Source: CAYQUC01 sp048061315
GTDB taxonomy: Bacteria; Pseudomonadota; Gammaproteobacteria; UBA6429; Thiohalophilaceae
Assembly: GCA_048061315.1 (NCBI GenBank)
Contig: JBGMRJ010000063.1
Location: forward strand, 1 to 16,636
Length of the DNA stretch: 16,636 nt
Direction: 5' to 3'
This document shows, piece after piece, positions 6,604-14,949 of the stretch. Every line of letters starts with the position of its first letter. The first letter of the stretch is position 1. The notes under the pieces are model-generated. The model was not told where the DNA came from. It was given only the letters and a program-made list of their open reading frames with translations, and searched no databases. A program made the translations under genes and the position numbers.

Positions 6604-7842
6604 ATGATATTAAATAAACTCGCATGGCGAAATTTATGGCGGCGTAAACGTCGCACTCTGATCACTGCATTTTCAATTGCTTTTGGTGTGATACTGGCCG
6701 TTACCTTTACCGGCACCGGTGATTATTATTACACTCGTATGATCGATGCAGGTGCCAATATGGGTATGGGACACATCACCATAACCGATCTTGATTTTAA
6801 TCGCGCTCCCAGTTTAAAGAAACGCTTAAAACACGTTAATGAATTACGTCAGCAAGCCTTATCAAATACCCAGGTAGCCGATGCCATGATTCGCATTAGT
6901 GGTCAGGCCATGTTCGCCAGTGCCAATAAAACTATCGGCGGAATGTTTATGGCTATTGATCCATCAAAAGAAAATGAACGCCATAATTTATTTATTCGCT
7001 CTATTATCAAGGGCAAGTTATTTGCTTCAGCCTCGAGCCCGGGTATTGTTGTGGGTGTTAAAATGGCGAAAAAACTGCATCTACGCATTGGTAAAAAAGT
7101 GGTTTACACCACCACCGATGCTAATGGCGAAATTGTTAGCGCTATTGAACGTGTAACCGGGATATTCAAAATCGGTGTCGATCAAGTTGATAGTGGTATG
7201 GTTTTGTTACCATTAAGCCGAGTACAAAAAACACTGGCTTATCAACCCGATGAAGCCAGTTTAATTGCATTAATACTCGATGATCAACGTAAGATCGACT
7301 CAACGCGTAAAACATTAATGAGTAATCCGGTTTTTAAAAATACCGAAATTATAACCTGGAAACAATCGCAACCCGATTTAGCTGGCATGATAGAAATGGA
7401 CAAAAGCAGTAATTATATTAGTCAATTATTAATAGCCTTATTGGTTGCCGCGGGAATTCTAAATACCATGTTAATGAGTGTGCTGGAACGCAAACATGAA
7501 TTTGGCGTGATGATGGCAGTTGGTATGGCTCCCGTTAGTCTGTTTAAACTGGTGATGATCGAATCTTTCTGGCTCGCTATCATTGGTCTGATTATCGGCA
7601 CCATCATCACTATTCCGTGGTATGTCTATATGTTTAATGTTGGTATTGATTTGAGTGCTGCCTATGGTGATGACATGGACTTTGGTGGAGTGTTAATTGA
7701 TCCGATTATGAAAATTCGATTATTTAAAGAAAGCATATTTGCAATTTTAACCGGGCTATTTACTCTGGCCTTAACGGCAGGTGCCTACCCTGCCTGGCGA
7801 GCTGGACGTATACCACCAGTTGAGAGCCTTAAAGTAAATTAA
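6604..7842 (+). CDS. ABC transporter permease, FtsX/LolC-E type (second subunit)
   Basis: The 412-residue protein has the same topology as its upstream neighbour: a helix at about 18-38, a large periplasmic domain, then three C-terminal helices, with the FtsX coupling segment SVLERKHEFGVMMAVGMAP after the second. The N-terminus (NKLAWRNLWRRKRRTLITAF) is the usual positively charged start of this family. It is clearly related to the first permease but well diverged, as for a LolC/LolE-type asymmetric pair, rather than a recent duplication. The ribosome site is GGAATGATGTT before ATG at 6604, and the gap to the first permease is 21 bp. The periplasmic region would dock the carrier; which subunit does so cannot be judged from sequence alone. 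Confidence 0.92.
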   Translation: MILNKLAWRNLWRRKRRTLITAFSIAFGVILAVTFTGTGDYYYTRMIDAGANMGMGHITITDLDFNRAPSLKKRLKHVNELRQQALSNTQVADAMIRISGQAMFASANKTIGGMFMAIDPSKENERHNLFIRSIIKGKLFASASSPGIVVGVKMAKKLHLRIGKKVVYTTTDANGEIVSAIERVTGIFKIGVDQVDSGMVLLPLSRVQKTLAYQPDEASLIALILDDQRKIDSTRKTLMSNPVFKNTEIITWKQSQPDLAGMIEMDKSSNYISQLLIALLVAAGILNTMLMSVLERKHEFGVMMAVGMAPVSLFKLVMIESFWLAIIGLIIGTIITIPWYVYMFNVGIDLSAAYGDDMDFGGVLIDPIMKIRLFKESIFAILTGLFTLALTAGAYPAWRAGRIPPVESLKVN

Positions 7843-7867
7843 AAATAATAACTCAGGGAAAATTAAA

Positions 7868-8572
7868 ATGAATACTCAGTCTATTGAGCCAATCGTTCAA
7901 CTGAAAAATGTCAGTAAAATATATCAACAGGGGAAAATTGACGTTAAAGCCGTTGATGATTTTTCACTTGAAATTAATAAAGGTGAATTTGCAGCATTAT
8001 GTGGCCCATCCGGTTCTGGAAAAACCAGTGTATTAAATCTTATTGGTGGTCTAGATGTTCCTAATGACGGTGAAGTGTGGGTTGACCAAATAAATCTAGC
8101 AACACTCAATGCCAGTGAATTATCAAAAGTCAGAAAAAATCGTATTGGATTTGTTTTTCAGTCTTATAATTTAATCCCGGTTATGACAGCTTATGAAAAT
8201 GCAGAGTTTGTTTTAAACTTGCAGGGTGTTAAGGAAGCAGAGTGTCGTGAGCGTGTTATGGCTATTTTAAAAGAAGTTGGACTGGAAGGTCTCGAGAATC
8301 GTCGTCCTGATGAAATGTCGGGTGGGCAACAACAACGTGTTGCGATTGCACGTGCAATTGTGACACAACCAGCAATTATATTAGCCGATGAACCAACTGC
8401 AAATGTTGATTCGCATACGGCAGCATCATTACTTGATTTAATGCAGCAGCTTAATCAGGATAAAGACATGACGTTTTTATTTTCGACACATGATCAGCAT
8501 GTAATGGACAGGGCAAAACGGCTTATTCATTTAATTGATGGTAAACTGGATGAAGATGAGCTTCGTGAGTAA
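7868..8572 (+). CDS. ABC transporter ATP-binding protein, LolD/MacB type
   Basis: This 234-residue ATPase powers the two FtsX-type permeases. It has Walker A GPSGSGKT (46-53), a Q-loop glutamine at 98, the signature MSGGQ (150-154), Walker B ending in ADE (D174, E175), and the switch histidine at 208 in STHDQH. Its sequence is of the LolD/MacB/FtsE class. The stretch after Walker B reads PTANVDS, where most relatives have PTGNLDS; this is a conservative variant and not disabling. A good AGGGAA ribosome site (7855-7860) precedes the ATG. The stop codon lies only 4 bp before the preferred barrel start, so the operon continues. LolD itself is the main alternative name, but the partner genes indicate a specialised paralogous system. 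Confidence 0.94.
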   Translation: MNTQSIEPIVQLKNVSKIYQQGKIDVKAVDDFSLEINKGEFAALCGPSGSGKTSVLNLIGGLDVPNDGEVWVDQINLATLNASELSKVRKNRIGFVFQSYNLIPVMTAYENAEFVLNLQGVKEAECRERVMAILKEVGLEGLENRRPDEMSGGQQQRVAIARAIVTQPAIILADEPTANVDSHTAASLLDLMQQLNQDKDMTFLFSTHDQHVMDRAKRLIHLIDGKLDEDELRE

Positions 8573-8576
8573 TTTT

Positions 8577-9809
8577 ATGGTTAAACGCTGTCTCTATTTT
8601 TTAGTAGCCTTAATATCAATCTCATTAATAAATCCCTCCTACGCTTTTTACGAATGGCAAAATGATCAACAATTTCTTGAAGCACGTGGACTGCTTCGCG
8701 CCAATGCCAGTGCATTAGAATATCCGGATAATACTTTACTCTACCCGAATAAAACTGAATTGGGTCTGGCCGGATTTGGTCGACTTCTGGTTGATGGTGG
8801 GTTTAATGCTAATTGGGGTGTCGAATTTAATATTTATCAAACCTATATTCCTGAAGCCATTCAAAGTGCCCGAAACAATTCGGGTATACCCACTTCGATT
8901 GAACGAAGTGACCTCCTCGAAAAAAATTTTAGCACTAATGATTACGCGCATTTAGCCATTGATCGCTTAGCGCTACGTTGGTCGAACGGTAATACCAATT
9001 TAACACTGGGAAGACAGGCTATTAATTTAGCGACCACATTTTACTTTACGCCCAATGATTTTTTTGCACCTTATGCAGCACAAACATTTTATCGAGTCTA
9101 TAAACCCGGAGTTGATGCGGTGCGACTGGAACACGGCTTGAGTGAGTTATCACAACTGTCCTATATGGGTGTCCTTGGCTATAAGCAAGATTCAAATAGC
9201 GATACCGGTTGGAGTAATAGCCCTGATAGCAGTCGCAGTTCTCATTTAATCCAATGGTCGGATGTATTTAATGACATTGAAACAATAGTGATAGCCGGTG
9301 AAGTTACTAACACTAATATTGTTGGTGGTGCAATTCAAGGTGAATTATATAAAGGAACCGGGTTTCGTCTTGAAGGTCATTATGGTAATCCACAGAATAA
9401 TAATTCAAAAAATTATAAATTATTAAGCGTTGGCCTAGAACACCAATGGCAAAATAATTCAGAATTACGTCTGGAAATTTTTTATAATGGCTTGGGAACT
9501 GATAATGTTTCAGAATATCAAGCCAGTCAAAATTTAAGTACTGTGCAGTATCTGGCTCGACGTTATACCGCGCTTGGTGGTAGTTATCAATTTACACCAC
9601 TATTAACCGGACAAGCTGTTGTTATCGCGAATCTGGATGATCAATCTCAGTTATTATCATTTTATACCGTTTATTCGCTATCAGATGAATCTGAATTCAC
9701 TTTTAATTTAAACCTTCCTGTTGGCGATAAGCCCGAAGGTTTATTAATTAAAAGTGAATTTGGATCCTATCCAAGATCGATCAATATTGAAGTTAGACAA
9801 TATTTTTAA
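8577..9809 (+). CDS. Outer-membrane beta-barrel protein closing the ABC export operon
   Basis: With the ATG at 8577 this is a 410-residue protein with a textbook signal peptide: basic MVKR, a hydrophobic core, and cleavage after SYA at residue 23. The frame is open back to 8535, but those starts overlap the ATPase gene and spoil the signal peptide. There is no lipobox. The mature part shows alternating polar and hydrophobic strands, asparagine- and glycine-rich turns and a terminal aromatic (RQYF) that suits the BAM insertion signal. The block containing LGRQAINLATTFYFTPNDFF, followed by YKPGVDAVRL, resembles DUF1302-like and alginate-porin-like barrels. Being the last gene of the carrier/permease/ATPase operon, it is a candidate outer-membrane acceptor or exit channel. 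I cannot name the family firmly. Confidence 0.8.
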   Translation: MVKRCLYFLVALISISLINPSYAFYEWQNDQQFLEARGLLRANASALEYPDNTLLYPNKTELGLAGFGRLLVDGGFNANWGVEFNIYQTYIPEAIQSARNNSGIPTSIERSDLLEKNFSTNDYAHLAIDRLALRWSNGNTNLTLGRQAINLATTFYFTPNDFFAPYAAQTFYRVYKPGVDAVRLEHGLSELSQLSYMGVLGYKQDSNSDTGWSNSPDSSRSSHLIQWSDVFNDIETIVIAGEVTNTNIVGGAIQGELYKGTGFRLEGHYGNPQNNNSKNYKLLSVGLEHQWQNNSELRLEIFYNGLGTDNVSEYQASQNLSTVQYLARRYTALGGSYQFTPLLTGQAVVIANLDDQSQLLSFYTVYSLSDESEFTFNLNLPVGDKPEGLLIKSEFGSYPRSINIEVRQYF

Positions 9810-9829
9810 TAACGTCATCAGTAACTGCT

Positions 9830-9851
9830 AACTGCATTAAACGTAGTTTTT
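9830..9851 (+). terminator. Possible terminator between the convergent operons
   Basis: AACTGC (9830-9835) can pair with GTAGTT (9843-9848), including one G-U pair, over a seven-base loop, followed by further Ts to 9851. It lies 21 bp after the barrel stop codon, as an intrinsic terminator would. The stem is short, so the call is weak. The remaining convergent gap (9852-9914) shows nothing clear. Confidence 0.35.
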
Positions 9852-9914
9852 CTGAATCCAGATTTACAACTAATTAGTATTAACGAATCCCGAACCACTA
9901 AATTTATTTTACTA

Positions 9915-10715
9915 TTATCTCGCCCGTTTCAAACTGGTTTGTTGAAAATCTCGCGCAGAATAGCCATTTTGAAATTTAAAATCACTAAATGTTAATACTG
10001 TTGTTTTGCCAGTTTGATGATTTTCCATCAATTGATTATGTGCGCGCCAGTACTTCCCTAAATACTGTTTGTATTCTTTAAAACTAAGTGTTTTTAATAA
10101 ATCATTCTTGCGATCATAATATTCAACTTTTAACGGGATATAACGTTTTTTATCTATCCAAACCACTTGTCGGGTATAACCGGAATATTCATAGAGAGGA
10201 TAATTTTCAATAACAAAAACCTCATAAGTGTTATCAGCCACTATCAGCTTATCGTCTTTCAAATACTTATAACTGTATTTTCCAACTTCAAAGGAAGCAA
10301 TATCTTCAAACGAGAATTGACTGCCCATAAAGGGGCCCGATTTATTAGCCGATGATATCCGTTTTACTCTTTTTAATGCCGGTAAATATAACCATTGATC
10401 ATCGGCCTTGGTTACGTGTGAAAACGATAAAAATGCAGTGCCTTTCACATCGCGTGGATTATCAAAAATGGTTAAACCTTTATCACCATCATCTAGTATT
10501 TCCAGATTTTTAATGCGAATGGCACGCATGCTTTCTTCACCATGTCGGTTTCGTAACACCATTTTCATACTAACACTAGTGTCACCCCAACCTTGGTCGT
10601 GCTGGTCGACCAGATTTGCAATGTTTAATCCTTTTTGTTCGGGCGTTTCTGCATAACTCGTTGTGCTCAATAGCGCAATAACACCATAGGCTGCTAATTT
10701 AAAAAAGGGTTTCAT
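9915..10715 (-). CDS. Periplasmic LolA-like carrier, outer membrane lipoprotein-sorting protein family (RND-associated)
   Basis: From the ATG at 10715 this is 266 residues, with a signal peptide (KPFFKLAAYGVIALLSTTSYA, cleaved after residue 22) and no lipobox. It is the second PF17131-type LolA-like protein in the window. Shared core features are WLYLPALKRVKRI (108-120) and GPFMGSQFSFEDI (127-139), equivalent to the YLP...RKIR and GSWMGSHFTNDD segments of the protein encoded at 4577; a later WIDKKRYIPLKVEYYD stretch is also typical. Overall similarity between the two is low, so they are old paralogs. The start is set by a strong AGGTGGA site five bases upstream; the frame is open 15 bases further to 10730. 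It follows the RND gene by 38 bp and presumably receives the exporter's hydrophobic substrate. Cargo unknown. Confidence 0.87.
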   Translation of the reverse strand: MKPFFKLAAYGVIALLSTTSYAETPEQKGLNIANLVDQHDQGWGDTSVSMKMVLRNRHGEESMRAIRIKNLEILDDGDKGLTIFDNPRDVKGTAFLSFSHVTKADDQWLYLPALKRVKRISSANKSGPFMGSQFSFEDIASFEVGKYSYKYLKDDKLIVADNTYEVFVIENYPLYEYSGYTRQVVWIDKKRYIPLKVEYYDRKNDLLKTLSFKEYKQYLGKYWRAHNQLMENHQTGKTTVLTFSDFKFQNGYSARDFQQTSLKRAR

Positions 10716-10720
10716 ATCTA

Positions 10721-10727
10721 TCCACCT
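10721..10727 (-). promoter_or_regulatory. Ribosome binding site deciding the LolA-like start at 10715
   Basis: AGGTGGA on the minus strand lies five bases before the ATG at 10715. The alternative in-frame ATG at 10730 would place this site inside the coding sequence and add MRWID in front of the signal peptide, so the shorter form is preferred. Confidence 0.7.
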
Positions 10728-10753
10728 CATATCGTATTTTAGTTAATTAAAAA

Positions 10754-13117
10754 CTAATTGGTTTCGGTAACCGGATTAGTTGTACTTAAAGGTACTGTTT
10801 TCCGCGAATCTATTTTCATTAATAGCGCTGGTAATAATAAGAAATCCGCAAATAATGCAAATGCGATAACGATAGACGTCAATAAACCCATATCAGAATT
10901 TAATTTAAATGTTGATAACGTCAGAATCATAAAGCCTGAAACCAGCACAGCCGAAGTAACCCATAAGGCCGTACCTACCGTTGAAAACGCATAACGCACT
11001 GCTTGTTCGGCATCGAGTCCTTTTTCCCGTCTGGCACGAAGGTATTTACTTAAAAAATGCACCGTATCATCAACGACAATACCCAACGTCATCCCGGTTA
11101 CTATCGACAAACCAACATTAATTTCACTGACCAATAACCCCCATAAACCAAAGCCCATCACTGCCGGAACAAGATTGGGAACCAGGCTGATGAGCCCGGT
11201 TTTAAATGAGCGAAGTGCAAAGATTAATATAAACGAAATTAACACCAGGGCAACGGTCGTACCGATGATCATGCTTTTGATATTACGTTTACCAATATGG
11301 GCAAACATTATCGTAGTACTCGAACCATCACTTTGAATTTCGGCACCATTTTTCCGTAACCAGTTTTGTGCTCGTTGTTCTAGAGCCAGAATATCAGTGG
11401 TGTTAATATTTTTAATCGTTACACTCATTCGTGTAGCAGACTTATCAACATTAATCTGGTTATTTAAATCTAACCCATAGGGTAGTGATAATTCATATAA
11501 TAATAAATACTGCGCAGCAAGGTTTCGTGCATCGGGCAAAGCGTAAAACGATTCGTCATCACCGTGCATATTTTTATTTAAACGTTTCATGGTATCCGTG
11601 AGGGTATTCACATGGATAACCTCAGGTTGCGAGCGATACCAATTCGCAAAACTTTCGAGCTTGTTTAAAAATTCAGGTTTTGATATTCCACTGGACTCTT
11701 TAGCATCGACCGAATAATCAATTCGATACATTCCCCCCAGGTTAGTCGATATAAAATCGGATGCCGTTCGAAACGGAATACTTTTATCAAAGTATTCAAC
11801 AAAATTCTCACCCAGATTATTACGCGGCAAGAATGATCCTAACGTTAAAACCACTAAACTCATGCTAACCAGTAAAAATGTACGCCGTTTAATTACAAAT
11901 TCGGCTAAACGTAACATTTTAGAATTATCATCAATATTTTTTCGGGGAACGCGTACTGGTAATATTGCCATTAAAGCCGGTAAGAATATTATCGATAATA
12001 AAAATGAGCTTGCCATACCCACAGCAACGATATTGCCCAGGTCGTGAAATGGCGGTGACTCGCTGAAATTCATCGCTAAAAATCCGATCACCGTTGATAA
12101 ACTGGTTAAAAATACCGGTTGCATGTTAACCCGAAGACTTTCAACAATAGCATCGTGCTTCGTCATACCATGACGCATCGCATGAAATAAACTCACTAAA
12201 ATATGAATGGCATTTGCAACCGCCAGAGTCATAATAATAGTGGGGGCAACCGAGCTCGGTGGTGTTAGTTTAATACCAACCCAACCGGAGAATCCCATAC
12301 CCACCATGATTGAAAATACAATTATCCAAAGTGTGCTAAAGGTACTCGTCCAACTGCGTAAAAATAATCCCACTGCCAGCAATACAACCAAAAAGGTTAA
12401 TGGCACTAATGTTGCCATATCCTTCATTGAGGCCGAAAAGAATGCATCGTTAAGTAAAACTATTCCGGTCATGTAGACATCAATTTCGGGATAATCTTTT
12501 TTAATTTGATTTTCAATTTTATTAACAGCAGCGGTAATTTTTGGCATTTCCGTTTCAGGACTAATACCCGGTAATTGCACCGTAATGTTAATACCAGTGA
12601 CATGACCTTCGGGGGAAAGTAATTTGTTAACCAATAAGGGTTCGTTTAATGCCACCTGTTTAATACTGTTAATGTCCCGTTGGGTTAGCATTCGGGTATT
12701 TTGATACAAGTCCTGAACCACCAACTCATCACCATTAGCATGGGTATATTGAAAATTACTGATTGAATCGACTCGTGATGAATAGGGAACTTGCCAACCC
12801 ATTTTTGTAATGCGTTCAATCGCTTCCAGCGTTTGGTAATTAAATACTGAACCACTCTTCGGGGCTAAAACAATTAACACATTATCGTCTTTGCTATACG
12901 TGTTTTCCAATTTTTCAAATGCCAACATTTGAGGATTATCATCACTGAAAAACACATGATAGTCTCCGGTAAATCCGGCATAACGCATACCACTGGTAAT
13001 TAAACCGACCACTAGAAATGTTAGAACGATGACTAACCATCGATGCGCAACAATCCAACGAGCAAATAAAGTAGTTCGATTTTCGGTATCAAGATTATTC
13101 TGTTGTTGCTGTTGCAT
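10754..13117 (-). CDS. RND superfamily (MMPL/COG1033-type) exporter
   Basis: This 787-residue inner-membrane protein shows the duplicated RND layout: a helix at about 28-45, a periplasmic domain (50-235), five helices to about 390, a second leading helix at 412-430, a second periplasmic domain (432-612), and five more helices to about 768. It is shorter than the AcrB class and of the MMPL/COG1033 predicted-exporter type. The second half has the proton-relay-like LGIVVDDTVHFL (D683, D684, H687). The matching site in the first half reads AVANAIHIL, with N302 where many relatives have Asp. AAGGAG sits seven bases before the ATG. The N-terminus is glutamine-rich (MQQQQQNN). The downstream LolA-like gene suggests extraction of a lipid-like cargo and transfer to a periplasmic carrier; the substrate is unknown. 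Confidence 0.9.
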   Translation of the reverse strand: MQQQQQNNLDTENRTTLFARWIVAHRWLVIVLTFLVVGLITSGMRYAGFTGDYHVFFSDDNPQMLAFEKLENTYSKDDNVLIVLAPKSGSVFNYQTLEAIERITKMGWQVPYSSRVDSISNFQYTHANGDELVVQDLYQNTRMLTQRDINSIKQVALNEPLLVNKLLSPEGHVTGINITVQLPGISPETEMPKITAAVNKIENQIKKDYPEIDVYMTGIVLLNDAFFSASMKDMATLVPLTFLVVLLAVGLFLRSWTSTFSTLWIIVFSIMVGMGFSGWVGIKLTPPSSVAPTIIMTLAVANAIHILVSLFHAMRHGMTKHDAIVESLRVNMQPVFLTSLSTVIGFLAMNFSESPPFHDLGNIVAVGMASSFLLSIIFLPALMAILPVRVPRKNIDDNSKMLRLAEFVIKRRTFLLVSMSLVVLTLGSFLPRNNLGENFVEYFDKSIPFRTASDFISTNLGGMYRIDYSVDAKESSGISKPEFLNKLESFANWYRSQPEVIHVNTLTDTMKRLNKNMHGDDESFYALPDARNLAAQYLLLYELSLPYGLDLNNQINVDKSATRMSVTIKNINTTDILALEQRAQNWLRKNGAEIQSDGSSTTIMFAHIGKRNIKSMIIGTTVALVLISFILIFALRSFKTGLISLVPNLVPAVMGFGLWGLLVSEINVGLSIVTGMTLGIVVDDTVHFLSKYLRARREKGLDAEQAVRYAFSTVGTALWVTSAVLVSGFMILTLSTFKLNSDMGLLTSIVIAFALFADFLLLPALLMKIDSRKTVPLSTTNPVTETN

Positions 13118-13164
13118 CTATAAACTCCTTGTTGATCTACGTTAAGAAATTACACAAAGTAAAA

Positions 13165-13827
13165 TCAGGATTTCCAATTTGGTGGGTAGGTTTTATCGTA
13201 TCCCGGAATCAACTCAATACGGGCCACCCACTTCACTATGTTGGGATAGTGCTTTTCCATATTTTTAAAATTCAGATTTAACGATTCGGCTTCGGGTAAA
13301 ACCATTGCACGCGATAACGCTTGAACAAATGGAAATAACACAATATCAGCTGCGGTTATCGATTCACCTGCAACATAATCAGATTCGCCCAGTTGCGTAT
13401 TCAAAATTTTAAATTCGGTATCAACCTCGATAACGGCTTCATTAAGCGTTGTGATTTTCTCACTTACTGCATTTTGAAATACGGGTCGTACAATTCCAGC
13501 AATCGATTCACAGACATAATTTTGAAATTCGAATACCCGCTGCCATATTTTTCCCGTTTCATACGCTGTGTTACCAAACAAGGGTTTATCCGCATGCTGC
13601 TTATCCAGATAAGCCATAATCGCAACGGATTCATACAGTGCAACATCACCGTCTTTTAACACCGGAACCTGGCCGCGTGGATTCATGGCCAGCATTTCAG
13701 GTGACTTGTGCTGTTCCTTTGAAAATTCCAACAGCTTTGAATCATAACTCAAACCCTTGAATTCAAGTGCTAACAGCGCACGCCATGCATTTGGGCTACC
13801 TGCCCCCCAATATAATTCATACGCCAT
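13165..13827 (-). CDS. Glutathione S-transferase family protein
   Basis: From the ATG at 13827 it is 220 residues, normal for a cytosolic glutathione S-transferase. The N-terminal thioredoxin-like domain begins MAYELYWGAGSPNAWR, with S11 a candidate for activating the glutathione thiol. GQVPVL contains the conserved cis-proline and LYESVAI holds the Glu-Ser pair that binds the gamma-glutamyl group. The helical C-terminal domain has the folding motif SITAADIVLFP. The start is fixed by AAGGAG six bases upstream; the frame extends to 13845 without support. It lies 47 bp upstream of the RND gene on the same strand and could be the first gene of a GST-RND-carrier operon. It is divergent from a LysR gene, its likely regulator. 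The electrophilic substrate cannot be deduced. Confidence 0.92.
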   Translation of the reverse strand: MAYELYWGAGSPNAWRALLALEFKGLSYDSKLLEFSKEQHKSPEMLAMNPRGQVPVLKDGDVALYESVAIMAYLDKQHADKPLFGNTAYETGKIWQRVFEFQNYVCESIAGIVRPVFQNAVSEKITTLNEAVIEVDTEFKILNTQLGESDYVAGESITAADIVLFPFVQALSRAMVLPEAESLNLNFKNMEKHYPNIVKWVARIELIPGYDKTYPPNWKS

Positions 13828-13940
13828 GTTGTTCTCCTTATTCATAATTTTGTGGTTATTTGGGTCTCGATTTAAAACTCAGTGTAATATCCGCATTTAT
13901 GCAATGTAAGTCTTGATTTTCGCAAAACTTAGATGCAATA
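13828..13940. promoter_or_regulatory. Divergent GST / LysR promoter region with repeated ATGCAAT motifs
   Basis: This gap separates the divergent glutathione S-transferase and LysR genes. AAGGAG (minus strand, 13834-13839) is the transferase ribosome site. A weak leftward promoter can be drawn as TTGCGA (13920-13925) and CATAAA (13896-13901) with 18 bp spacing. ATGCAAT occurs at 13899-13905 and 13933-13939, and GCATTTATGC (13893-13902) is a small dyad overlapping the putative -10. These are candidate LysR sites, as such regulators typically bind divergent intergenic DNA, but no classical T-N11-A box is obvious. No ribosome site is seen for the LysR gene. Confidence 0.35.
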
Positions 13941-14867
13941 ATGCACCACATGGACTGGGACAACTTACGATTCTTTTTGGCAGTGGCTCGCAAAGGCTCG
14001 ATTCGAGCGGCATCGGTGGATCTTGCTGTGAATCACTCTACAGTAACGCGCCGAATTACCGCTTTTGAGAAAAAGCTCGGGGTGCGTTTGTTTGAACGAT
14101 TACCCAATGGTTATGTGCTCACCCCAACCGGTGAAGAAATGATGAAGTCGGCGCAACACGTTGAAGATGAAATTGTAAAACTGGATCGGCAAGTAATCGG
14201 TCGCGATGCACAGCTTAACGGTACTTTACGAGTTACCATGCCAGCGGCCTTAGCGACACATTTAATCATGCCCGACATTACGGCATTTACTGAAATGTAT
14301 CCGCTTATCCAACTGGAACTCGCTTTTTCAAATGAAGAATTTAATTTGCGAAAACGTGAAGCCGATATTGCAATTCGAATGACACCCAATCCACCCGACT
14401 ATCTTGTGGGCCGTCAAATTCTACAACCGGCTAAAGGTGTCTATGCATCACATGAGTATATAAAAAATAATAACCCTGATCTGCTGCCGGATAAAATGCG
14501 CTGGATAGGCTGGGAAAATGTCGAGCAACAAGAGTGGAATAAAGCCAGCCAATATTCATCATCACCTATTTTGCATATTGCAGATGATCTGGTTGCGCAT
14601 CTTGAAGCCGTGAAATCAGGAATGGGCATAGCCATGTTACCGTGTTTTCTGGCGGATAAAGAACCTTCAATTCAAAGGTTGGAACTGTTGGATATGAGTA
14701 ACACCTGTGGCGCATTGTGGATATTAACCCATGAAGATCTTCGCTCAAGTGGCAGAGTAAGAGCATTTATTGATTTTATGTTGTTAGCATTTGAACAACA
14801 CCGACCATTACTCGAAGGTAAAAGGTATACCCCTATACCGAAAATTGTTAAATCAGTTTCGATGTAA
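13941..14867 (+). CDS. LysR family transcriptional regulator
   Basis: The 308-residue protein has the typical LysR arrangement. The winged helix-turn-helix occupies about residues 4-62 (WDNLRFFLAVARKGSIRAAS, then HSTVTRRITAFEKKLGVRLFER and a GYVLTPTGE wing), a linker helix runs to about 90, and a periplasmic-binding-protein-like effector domain occupies about 95-290. Starts at 13941 (MHHMDWDN) and 13950 (MDWDN) are both possible; relatives often begin at MDWD, and neither has a clear Shine-Dalgarno. It is divergent from the glutathione S-transferase and probably controls it and perhaps the RND/carrier genes behind it. The effector is unknown. Confidence 0.92.
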   Translation: MHHMDWDNLRFFLAVARKGSIRAASVDLAVNHSTVTRRITAFEKKLGVRLFERLPNGYVLTPTGEEMMKSAQHVEDEIVKLDRQVIGRDAQLNGTLRVTMPAALATHLIMPDITAFTEMYPLIQLELAFSNEEFNLRKREADIAIRMTPNPPDYLVGRQILQPAKGVYASHEYIKNNNPDLLPDKMRWIGWENVEQQEWNKASQYSSSPILHIADDLVAHLEAVKSGMGIAMLPCFLADKEPSIQRLELLDMSNTCGALWILTHEDLRSSGRVRAFIDFMLLAFEQHRPLLEGKRYTPIPKIVKSVSM

Positions 14868-14949
14868 TCCCGATTAATTTTTCAGTTCTTCGCACTCCCG
14901 AATAAATTCATAGATCATTTACAAAAAGTTGTGTTACCCTGATTTCATT

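Noticed and set aside
8535..8576. Longer N-terminus for the barrel protein
   Set aside because: The extra residues overlap the ATPase gene and disrupt a clean signal peptide that begins at the ATG at 8577.
9915..13117. An aryl polyene or other biosynthetic cluster around the RND and LolA-like genes
   Set aside because: Such clusters carry ketosynthases, acyl carrier proteins and related enzymes; none is present in the window.
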